Shown one piece after another: positions 16,465-25,800 of a DNA stretch of 64,000 nt (its first letter is position 1; each line of letters opens with the position of its first letter). This stretch comes from Pseudomonas sp. Teo4 (lineage in GTDB: Bacteria > Pseudomonadota > Gammaproteobacteria > Pseudomonadales > Pseudomonadaceae), in the NCBI RefSeq assembly GCF_034387475.1, contig NZ_JAXCIL010000001.1, positions 3,286,001 through 3,350,000 of the forward strand. Reading direction: 5' to 3'. The notes beneath the pieces are model-generated. The model was not told the origin of the DNA, did not search any database, and worked only from the letters and a program-made list of their open reading frames with translations. Made by a program: the position numbers and the translations under genes.

Positions 16465-18609
16465 TCAGAGCTCGAACTCCGCCGCCAGCGCCGCCCGTAC
16501 GCAATAGAGCACGCCTTCCGGAATCCGCTGCCCGAACATCGGGGCAATGGCAGACACCGGGGGCAATTCACCCTCTCCGTCGAGGAAGGCGTCCTGCACT
16601 TCCATGAGCAGGTCTTCCGGCAGGTCCAGGGCCTGTTCCAGGCTCAGTTCCTGACGACCAAGCGCTTCAGCCAGAAGGCTGTAGACGTTCTTCTCGCTGC
16701 AGTTGAGTTGGCCGGCAATTTGCGCGGGGGTCATGCCGGCGCGGGCCAGGCTGACCAGTTCGTGGCGCAGGTCGAGCACCACTTTCGGCGCCTCTGCCGT
16801 GCCGCCTGCACCATTGAGCACTTCGAGGAAGGCTTGGCCATAACGCTCCAGCTTGCGCGCGCCAACACCGCTGACCTGGGCCATGTCGCTGAGGCTGGCC
16901 GGCTGGCTGCGGAGCATTTCCAACAAGGTGGAATCGGGGAAGATGACGTAAGGCGGCACGCTGTGCTCCTCGGCCAGCTTGCGCCGCAAGGTACGTAGCG
17001 CCTCCCACAGTTCGCGTTCCTCGGCGCGCACCAGCTGGCTGGCCGGGCTGCCGCCGCTGGAGGAAGCCTTGGCCACTGTCTGTGGCTTGAGGTCGCGGCG
17101 CAATTGCAAGGTCACTTCACCGCGCAGCAAGGGCCGGCAGCTGTCGGACAGACGCAGGCCGCCGTAGCCCTCCAGGTCGATGTCCACCAGCCCGCGCGCC
17201 ACCAACTGGCGGAACAGCGAACGCCACTCGGCCTCGGCCAGCGCCTTGCCCACCCCGAACACCGAGAGTTTCTCGTGGCCGAAGTTGCGCACCTTTTCGG
17301 TGTCCTTGCCCAGCAACACATCCACCAGGTGGCCAACGCCGTAGCGCTGGCCCGTGCGGAATACCGTCGACAGCGCCTGGCGCGCCGGCTCTGTTGCGTC
17401 CCAGGTCTGCACCTGGTCGACGCAGTTGTCACAATGGCCGCAGGGCTGCTCGAGGGTTTCGTCGAAATAGGCCAGCAGTGACTGGCGGCGGCAGCGGGTT
17501 TCTTCGCACAGGGCCAGCATGGCGTCGAGCTTGTGCTGCTCGATACGCTTGTGGCGCTCGTCACCCTCGGAGTTCTGCAGCATCTGCTTGAGCATCACCA
17601 TGTCCTGCAGGCCGTAGGCCATCCAGGCATCGGACGGCAAACCGTCCCGGCCGGCGCGGCCGGTTTCCTGGTAATAGGCCTCGAGCGACTTGGGCAGGTC
17701 CAGGTGGGCGACAAAGCGTACGTTGGGCTTGTCGATACCCATGCCGAAGGCGATGGTGGCGACCATGATCAGCCCTTCCTCGTTCAGGAAGCGGTGCTGG
17801 TTGGCCGCACGTGTCTCGGCAGCCAGGCCGGCGTGATACGGCAGCGCCGGGAAGCCCTGCTCGCACAGGAAGGCGGCGGTCTCGTCGACCTTCTTGCGCG
17901 ACAGGCAATAGACGATGCCGGCGTTGCCACGGCGCTCGCCCAGAAACGCCATCAACTGCTTGCGCGGTGCTTCCTTGGGGACGATGCGGTAGAAGATGTT
18001 CGGCCGGTCGAAACTCGACAGGAAGCGCTCGGCGCCCTGCAGATGCAGGCGCTGGACGATTTCCTCACGGGTGCGCATGTCGGCGGTGGCCGTCAGTGCA
18101 ATGCGCGGCACGTGCGGGAACAACTCGGCCAGCTGGCCCAGCTGCAGATATTCAGGACGGAAGTCATGGCCCCATTGCGACACGCAGTGGGCTTCGTCGA
18201 TGGCGAACAGCGAGATGTCCAGGCCGCGCAGGAATTCCAGCATGCGCGGCTGTACCAGGCGCTCTGGCGCCAGGTACAGCATCTTCACTTCGCCACGGCG
18301 CAGGCGGGCAGCCAGGTCCCTTTGCTGTTCGGGGCTCAGGGTCGAGTTCAGCGCGGCGGCTGCCACCCCCAGCTCATCGAGGGTAGCGACCTGATCGTCC
18401 ATCAGCGCGATCAACGGCGACACCACCACGGTCAGGCCTGGGCGCAGCAAGCCCGGCACCTGGAAACACAGCGACTTGCCGCCACCGGTGGGCATCAGCA
18501 CCAGGGCATCGCCACCTTTGGCCACGCATTCGATGATCGCGGCCTGACGCCCGCGGAAGCTGTCGTAGCCGAAGATGTCCTTGAGAACGCGCTGAGCCTG
18601 TTCGAGCAT
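16465..18609 (-). CDS. recQ: ATP-dependent DNA helicase RecQ
   Basis: A 714-residue RecQ. SF2 motifs are clear: Walker A PTGGGKS, motif [15 protein letters not shown], motif III LTATA, motif [12 protein letters not shown]. The zinc site ([10 protein letters not shown] to CGHCDNC), winged-helix and HRDC domain ([20 protein letters not shown]) follow, then a C-terminal extension with an HTH-like segment ([20 protein letters not shown]) found in pseudomonad RecQ. ATG 18609 has GGAG upstream; the longer frame to 18825 is not conserved. It acts in recombinational repair with RecF and RecJ. Monocistronic. Confidence 0.95.
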   Translation of the reverse strand: MLEQAQRVLKDIFGYDSFRGRQAAIIECVAKGGDALVLMPTGGGKSLCFQVPGLLRPGLTVVVSPLIALMDDQVATLDELGVAAAALNSTLSPEQQRDLAARLRRGEVKMLYLAPERLVQPRMLEFLRGLDISLFAIDEAHCVSQWGHDFRPEYLQLGQLAELFPHVPRIALTATADMRTREEIVQRLHLQGAERFLSSFDRPNIFYRIVPKEAPRKQLMAFLGERRGNAGIVYCLSRKKVDETAAFLCEQGFPALPYHAGLAAETRAANQHRFLNEEGLIMVATIAFGMGIDKPNVRFVAHLDLPKSLEAYYQETGRAGRDGLPSDAWMAYGLQDMVMLKQMLQNSEGDERHKRIEQHKLDAMLALCEETRCRRQSLLAYFDETLEQPCGHCDNCVDQVQTWDATEPARQALSTVFRTGQRYGVGHLVDVLLGKDTEKVRNFGHEKLSVFGVGKALAEAEWRSLFRQLVARGLVDIDLEGYGGLRLSDSCRPLLRGEVTLQLRRDLKPQTVAKASSSGGSPASQLVRAEERELWEALRTLRRKLAEEHSVPPYVIFPDSTLLEMLRSQPASLSDMAQVSGVGARKLERYGQAFLEVLNGAGGTAEAPKVVLDLRHELVSLARAGMTPAQIAGQLNCSEKNVYSLLAEALGRQELSLEQALDLPEDLLMEVQDAFLDGEGELPPVSAIAPMFGQRIPEGVLYCVRAALAAEFEL

Positions 18610-18855
18610 GTGCAACTCCACCAATCGCCGTACCATCCTGGACACAGGCTGGACGAAAAACCCGCTTCGCACACAGCAAATGCGTAAGCGGCTTTTGCCA
18701 GATGACCGGGAAAACCCGCCCCTGGATGAAAAATCGCGGAGTATACCGCAGTGCGTTGCGCCACAGGGGCCCCGGTGACAGACGTTCCCTTTGCACCGTC
18801 GCCGCCGCAAGGTGCTAGAATTCACTATCGTTTATTCCCCCAAGGTAGCCCTGTA

Positions 18856-19443
18856 ATGTCCTTCGCCGAGCAACTGACCCGCCTGCAAGCCTTCCTCGAC
18901 GCCGATGAGCTGCACGAAGAAGCGCTGGACTACGTCGCCGCCCATGGCTACCTGACCGCATTGTCGATCTGCTCGGAGGAAGTTCCCGAGCGCGAATGGA
19001 TCGACGCGCTGTTCGCCGAAGAGCCCCATTACGCCAGCGATGCCCAGCGCACCGAGATCGAAGCGACCTTGGTAGCACTCAAGGCCCACATTGCCCGCCA
19101 ACTGGCCAGCGACGAAGAGTTCGACCTGCCGTGCGACCTGGACCTGACCGACGAGCCAGACGATTCCGACCTGCGCGGCTGGTGCATCGGCTTCATGGAA
19201 GGCGTGTTCCTGCGTGAGGAAGCCTGGTTCGAGAACGCCGAAGAGGAAGTCAGCGAGATGCTGCTGCCGATCATGGTCGGTTCCGGCCTGTTCGACGAGC
19301 AGCCCGAGTTCGCCGACATCGCCAGCAACGCCAACCTGCAGGACGACATGATCGTGCAGATCCCTGAGGCGCTGAGCGCGCTGTTCCTGCTGCTGCACGC
19401 TCCTGACGAGAAGCCGGCGCTGCTCAAGCCACGCCACCACTGA
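18856..19443 (+). CDS. YecA/YgfB-family (UPF0149) protein
   Basis: A 195-residue acidic protein of the UPF0149 family. Characteristic elements are the N-terminal helix LTRLQAFLDADELHEEALDYVAAHGYLTALSI, the central DLRGWCIGFMEGVFLREEAWF and the EEVSEMLLPIMVGSGLF segment. The usual C-terminal zinc knuckle of longer YecA proteins is absent. Function unknown. It is 7 bp upstream of the ybaN homologue, so they probably form a small operon. Confidence 0.9.
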   Translation: MSFAEQLTRLQAFLDADELHEEALDYVAAHGYLTALSICSEEVPEREWIDALFAEEPHYASDAQRTEIEATLVALKAHIARQLASDEEFDLPCDLDLTDEPDDSDLRGWCIGFMEGVFLREEAWFENAEEEVSEMLLPIMVGSGLFDEQPEFADIASNANLQDDMIVQIPEALSALFLLLHAPDEKPALLKPRHH

Positions 19444-19450
19444 GTCGATC

Positions 19451-19816
19451 ATGCGCTACCTGCTGCTGGCCATCGGCTGGCTCAGCGTTGCGCTCGGGGT
19501 GTTGGGAATATTCCTACCGGTGCTACCCACCACCCCGTTCCTGCTGCTGGCCGCGGCCTGCTTCGCGCGCAGCTCGCCACGCTTTCACGACTGGCTGATC
19601 AACCACCCGACGCTGGGGCCGTGGATTCGTGACTACCTGAACGGCGAAGGCATTCCGCTCAAGGGCAAGGTCTACGCCATCGGCTTGATGTGGGCGAGCA
19701 TCAGCCTGTCCTGCTACCTGGTACCGCTGTTCTGGGCACGCGCCTTCATGCTGACCAGCGCGGTGCTGGTCAGCCTGTACATCCTCAAGCAGAAGACCCT
19801 GCGCCGGCCTGGTTGA
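19451..19816 (+). CDS. YbaN-family (DUF454) inner-membrane protein
   Basis: A 121-residue membrane protein. The family signature LGVLGIFLPVLPTTPFLLLAAACFARSSPRFHDWLINHP near the N-terminus and GPWIRDYLNGEGIPLKGK follow the DUF454 pattern, with three to four hydrophobic segments. Function is unknown. It starts 7 bp after the YecA-family gene. A G/C-rich hairpin follows at 19830. Confidence 0.92.
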   Translation: MRYLLLAIGWLSVALGVLGIFLPVLPTTPFLLLAAACFARSSPRFHDWLINHPTLGPWIRDYLNGEGIPLKGKVYAIGLMWASISLSCYLVPLFWARAFMLTSAVLVSLYILKQKTLRRPG

Positions 19817-19829
19817 GCGCTATCTCCGT

Positions 19830-19855
19830 GGGAGCGGCCCGGCAAGGCCGCTCCC
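19830..19855. terminator. Hairpin between ybaN and the adhesin
   Basis: GGGAGCGGCC and GGCCGCTCCC form a perfect 10-bp stem with a 6-nt loop between the two convergent genes. There is no long T tract, so it may be a REP-type palindrome acting as a bidirectional block. Confidence 0.6.
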
Positions 19856-19879
19856 CCAGATGAAGTCCCGTTCGTCCTC

Positions 19880-22800
19880 TTAGACCGTATCGACCTTCAA
19901 CGAATGATCATTGAGCATCCCATTGATGATCGTCGCCGTGTCCTGCCCCGCCGAAATCACCCCGCCCGCCCCTGCCGTCACGCCGTAATGCTGGGCCAGA
20001 TCGACCCCTGCCAGGTCGATGGTCTGGGTGGGTGGCGCACCCGCCACACTGCTGACCTCGATGGTCGAGACCACATCGGTACCGGTGCCACTGACCTTGA
20101 AGTGCAGGAAGTCGTCCAGCGATGCCGCTGTGGCATGCTCGCCCTGCAGCAATTGCGACAGGTCGAGGTGGTCACTGCCTGGTGTGAAGTCGGTGACCGT
20201 GTCGTGGCCAGTGTCGCCCTTTTGCCAGACGAAGGTGTCGTTGCCGACGCCTCCGGTCAGGGTGTCCTTGCCCGGGCCGCCGATGAGGATGTCGTTGCCG
20301 CCGCCGCCGTTGAGCACGTCATGACCCAAGCCACCATCCAGCACGTTGTCGCCGTTGTTACCGATCAGCGTGTCGCCATAATCCGAGCCGATCAGGTTCT
20401 CGATCCGCGCCAGGGTGTCGACACCCGCTCCACCGGTGTTCTGGGCACCGCTTAGGCTCAGGTTCACGGTGACCGGACCGCTGGCAGTCGCATAGCTAGC
20501 GGTGTCGATACCGTTGCCGCCATCGAGCAAATCATTGCCCGCGCCCCCGATCAACAGGTCATCGCCATTACCACCGTACAGGCTGTCGTTGCCCGCGCCG
20601 CCCACCAACACATCATGCCCATTGTTGCCGTTGAGGGTGTCATTGCCGTCCCCTGCCAACAGCACATCGTTGGCAGACGACCCATTGTGAGTCACGTTGC
20701 CCGCGGCCGTGAGGTCCAACGTACCGCTGGCACCGCTGCCGTGATGCTCGCTGACCGTGTAACCGGTGTGCTGGGCGCCACCTTCAGCATTGGCATAGTC
20801 GACCACCAGGCTCAGCTTGTAATTCTCGGCAGCCTTGCTGTTGCCAGGTGTGTTGGGCTGGTTGACCAGGTGAATACTGTATACCCCGTCATGGCTGGCG
20901 GTGAAGCTGCCGCCGTCAGCAACGGCCTGGTAGCTGCCGCCGGCATCCTTCCATTCCATGGTCAGGTTGCCATCCGCACGGTCATGGTCCAGCTTAAGGG
21001 TTTCGCCCTTGCGCAGGCTGACGGTAATCACATCCTCGGCGCTGGCGTTGCCTACCGGCCCCAGGTAACCAAGCACCACCAATGCGGCAGTCATGGAGCC
21101 AGTGCTGGTGATGAATGCGCTACGGTCCAGTGCCTTGACCTGGCTTTCAGGTACCAGGCTGTGGCTGCCGTTCTTGTCGTGGCCCGAGCCATGCCCTTTG
21201 TCGTCATCGTCCCCGCATTCCTGCCCGTTTTTGTCCTGCACGTCGATGCGGATGATCGTGGTGCTTTCATCGCCGTCGGCATCGCGGATGGTGTAGACGA
21301 AGGTGTCGGTGGCACCGGCCTTGGTGACGCTGTTGGAGTAAGCGTGGTAGACGCCATTGCCCTTGGCATCAAGAGTCAGGTAGCCGTACTCGCCGCTGAC
21401 GGTGGTACCCACTCCGCCGCTGGCGGGGGTGGAGGTATCGTCGCCGGCGCGCACGCCGACCACATACTTGCCGTCGCCCAGCACATCGGCACCGACCACG
21501 TCATTCCACAACACATTCCCAGAAACCGAGTCGCCTTCGTTCACCGAGACAGAGTCGCAGTGGGCTTTCGGCACGTCATCGACAATCGTGATGACGATGG
21601 TGCTGGTCACGCTGTTGCCCAGTTGGTCGGTGGCCTTGTAGGTGAAGTGCTCGACCGTTTTATCGGCACCGGGAGTATTGGCGGGCGAAGTCAGGTTATA
21701 GGTGTAGGTGCCGTCCGGGTTGACCTGGATCTGGCCGTATTGGCCTACCGCGTTGCCAACCAGGCTGTAGGTCAGCGCCCCCAACCCACCACTGACCGAG
21801 CCGACCAGGGTGCCGGAGGCCGTCTCGGCGGTCGAGGCCGGGTTACTGCCGGTACTCAGGGCGTTTTCGTACACCGTGATGTCACCATCCTTGCCCGCCA
21901 CCATGCACACGTTCTGCACGTTGATGGTGATGGTCGTGGTGCTTTCGTCACCATCGGCGTCGCGGATGGTGTAGACGAAGGTGTCGGTGGCACCGGAACC
22001 GGCCACACTGTTGGGGTAAGCGTGGTACACGCCATTACCGTTGGCATCCAGGGTCAGGTAGCCGTACTGGCCGTTGACGTTGGAGCCGAGTCCACCGCTG
22101 GCCGAGGTGGAGGTGTCGCTGCCCGCGCGCACGCCGACTACGTATTTGCCATCGCCCAAGGTATCGGCACCGAAAGTGTCGTTGTACAGCACGTTGCCAG
22201 TCACCGTGCTGCCTTCGTGCACCGTGGCGGAGTCAGCCACAGCTTTGGGCACATCATCGACAATCGTGATGACGATGGTGCTGGTTACGCTGTTGCCCAG
22301 CTGGTCGGTGGCTTTGTAGGTGAAGTGTTCGACCGTTTGATCAGCACCAGGGGTATTGGCGGGTGAAGTCAGGTTATAGGTGTAGGTGCCATCCGGGTTG
22401 ACCTGGATTTGGCCGTACTGCCCCGTGGCACTGCCTACCAGGCTGTAGGTCAGCGCGCCTAACCCGCCGCTGACCGAACCGACCAAGGTGCCGGATGCCG
22501 TTTCGCCGGTCGAGCTCGGATTGCTGCCGGTACTCAAGGCGTTTTCGTACACCGTGATGTCGCCATCCTTGCCCGCCACCATGCACACGTTCTGCACGTT
22601 GATGGTGATGGTCGTGGTGCTTTCGTCGCCGTCTGCATCGCGGATGGTGTAGACGAAGGTGTCGGTGGCACCGGAGCCAGCCACGCTGTTGGGATAGGCG
22701 TGATACACGCCGTTACCGTTGGCATCCAGGGTCAGGTAGCCGTACTGGCCGTTGACGTTGGAGCCGAGTCCACCGCTGGCCGAGGTGGAGGTGTCGCTGC

Positions 22801-25800
22801 CCGCGCGCACGCCGACTACGTATTTGCCATCGCCCAAGGTATCGGCACCGAAAGTGTCGTTGTACAGCACGTTGCCAGTCACCGTACCGCCTTCGTGCAC
22901 TGTGGCAACGTCGGCGACAGCTTTGGGCACATCATCGACGATGGTGATGGCAATGGTGCTGGTCACACTGTTGCCCAGTTGATCAGTAGCCTTGTAAGTG
23001 AAGTGCTCGACCGTTTTTTCAGCACCGGGCGTGTTGGCAGGTGACGTCAGGGTGTAGGTGTAGGTGCCGTCCGGGTTGACCAGTATCTGGCCGTACTGCC
23101 CCGTGGCGCTGCCAACCAGGCTGTAGGTCAATGCGCCTAACCCACCACTGACCGAGCCGACCAGGGTGCCGGACGCCGTTTCGCCGGTCGAGGTCGGGTT
23201 GCTGCCGGTGACCGTGCCAGAGGCCAGGTCGTTGCCGTCCTTGCTGGTGTCCAGCGCGTTTTCGTACACCGTGATGTCGCCATCCTTGCCCGCCACCATG
23301 CACACGTTCTGCACGTTGATGGTGATGGTCGTAGTGCTTTCGTCACCGTCGGCATCACGAATGGTGTAGACGAAGGTGTCGGTGGCACCGGAGCCGGCCA
23401 CGCTGTCGGGATAGGCGTGATACACACCATTACCGTTGGCATCCAGGGTCAGGTAGCCGTATTGGCCATTGATGTTGGAACCCAGCCCGCCGACGGCCGA
23501 GGTGGAGGTGTCGTTACCCGCGCGCACGCCGACCACATACTTGCCGTCGCCCAAGGTATCGGCACCGAAAGTGTCGTTGTACAGCACGTTGCCAGTCACC
23601 GTACCGCCTTCGTGCACCGTGGCAGAGTCTGCAACCGCTTTGGGCACATCATCAACGATGTTCACATCCAGGCTGCCGGTTGTGGTGCTGCCGTCGACAT
23701 CTTTGGCGATGACCTGGAAGTGTTCGCTGAGGCTATTGGCACCGTTGCCGCTGGCGTGGCTTTCGTTGTCGGTCAGGGTGTAGCTGTAGCTGACCACACC
23801 CGTGGCCGGGTCGTAGCCAGTGATGGTCAGGGTATGGCCTTCCGGGGTCACGACCGACTGCGGGAAGCCTGCCGGCACGCCACCGGTGACCACATTGATG
23901 CCACCCACGCTCAGGCTCTGCAAGCCATCCGGTGCAGTGACCTTGAACGTGCCTTGCTGGGTCAGTTCTGCCGCATTCGGCGCCGAGCCATCGCCCAGGT
24001 GTTTCTCGTAAACACTCAGTTCGCCGCCCTGCACCTCCAGCCCGTCGAGCTTCACCGGGTCATCGAGGTTGCTGATATTCAGGGTCAGGGTCGCGGAGCT
24101 GGTGTCGCCGTCGGCATCCTTGATCGTATAGGTGAAGTGCTCCAGGCCATTACCGCCACCGCCCAGACTCTTGAAGTCCGAGTCGTTGGTATTGAGCGTG
24201 TAGGTGTAGGAACCGTCTGCGGCCAGCACCAGAGTGCCGTAGGTGCCGGTGAAAGTACCGGCGATGACCGGGCCACCAACCACGCGGTCGGCGCCTTGCA
24301 CGTCATTGGTCAGTACGTTGCCAGTCAACTCGGTGTGCTGCTCGGTGGCAGTGACCGCGTTGCTATCGTCGTATGCCTTGGGCACGTCGTCGACGATGGT
24401 AATGGCGATGGTGCTGGTCACGCTGTTGCCCAGCGCGTCAGTGGCCTTGTAGGTGAAGTGCTCGACTGTCGTATCGGCACCAGGCGTGTTGGCAGGTGAC
24501 GTCAGGGTATAGGTGTAGGTACCGTCCGGGTTGACCTGGATCTGACCATACTGCCCCGTGGCGCTGCCAACCAGGCTGTAGGTGAGTGCCCCCAACCCTC
24601 CACTGACCGATCCGACCAAAGTGCCCGACGCCGTTTCGCCGGTCGAGGTCGGGTTGCTGCCAGTGACCGTGCCAGAGGCCAGGTCGTTGCCGTCCTTGCT
24701 GGTGTCCAGCGCGTTTTCGTACACCGTGATGTCGCCATCCTTGCCCGCCACCATGCACACGTTCTGCACGTTGATGGTGATGGTCGTAGTGCTTTCGTCA
24801 CCGTCGGCATCACGAATGGTGTAGACGAAGGTGTCGGTGGCACCGGAGCCGGCCACGCTGTCGGGATAGGCGTGATACACACCATTACCGTTGGCATCCA
24901 GGGTCAGGTAGCCGTATTGGCCATTGATGTTGGAACCCAGCCCGCCGACGGCCGAGGTGGAGGTGTCGTTACCCGCGCGCACGCCGACCACATACTTGCC
25001 ATCGCCCAAGGTATCGGCGCCAAAGGTGTCGTTGTACAGCACGTTGCCAGTCACCGTACCGCCTTCATGCACTGTGGCAGAGTCTGCAACCGCCTTGGGC
25101 ACGTCATCGACGATATTCACATCCAGGCTGCCGGTGGCGGTGCTGCCGTCGACGTCCTTGGCGATGACCTGGAAGTGCTCGGTAAGGCTGTTGGCACCGT
25201 TGCCGTTGGCGTGGCTTTCGTTGTCGGTCAGGGTGTAGCTGTAGCTGACCACGCCCGTTGCCGGGTCATAGCCGGTAATGGTCAGGGTATGGCCTTCCGG
25301 GGTCACGACCGACTGCGGGAAGCCTGCCGGCACGCCACCAGTGACCACATTGATGCCGCCCACGCTCAGGCTCTGCAGGCCATCCGGTGCAGTGACCTTG
25401 AACGTGCCTTGCTGGGTCAGTTCTGCCGCATTCGGTGCCGAGCCATCGCCCAGGTGCTTCTCGTAAACGTTCAGCTCGCCGCCCTGCACCTCCAGCCCGT
25501 CGAGCTTCACTGGGTCGTTGAGGTTGCTGATGTTCAGGGTCAGGGTCGCGGAGCTGGTGTCGCCGTCGGCATCCTTGATCGTGTAGGTGAAGTGTTCCAG
25601 GCCATTACCGCCGCCGCCCAGATTCTTGAAGTCCGGGTCGTTGGTATTGAGCGTGTAGGTGTAGGAGCCGTCCGCGGCCAGCACCAGGGTGCCGTAGGTA
25701 CCGGTGAAGGTGCCGGCGATGACCGGGCCACCGACCACGCGGTCGGCACCTTGCACGTCATTGGTCAATACGTTGCCAGTCAGTTGGGTGTGCTGCTCGG

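Noticed and set aside
20615..22366. Long plus-strand frame of 583 codons opposite the adhesin
   Set aside because: It is the shadow of the repeat-rich adhesin; the product is Val/Gly/Ala-rich with no domain, and its repeats mirror the A and B units.
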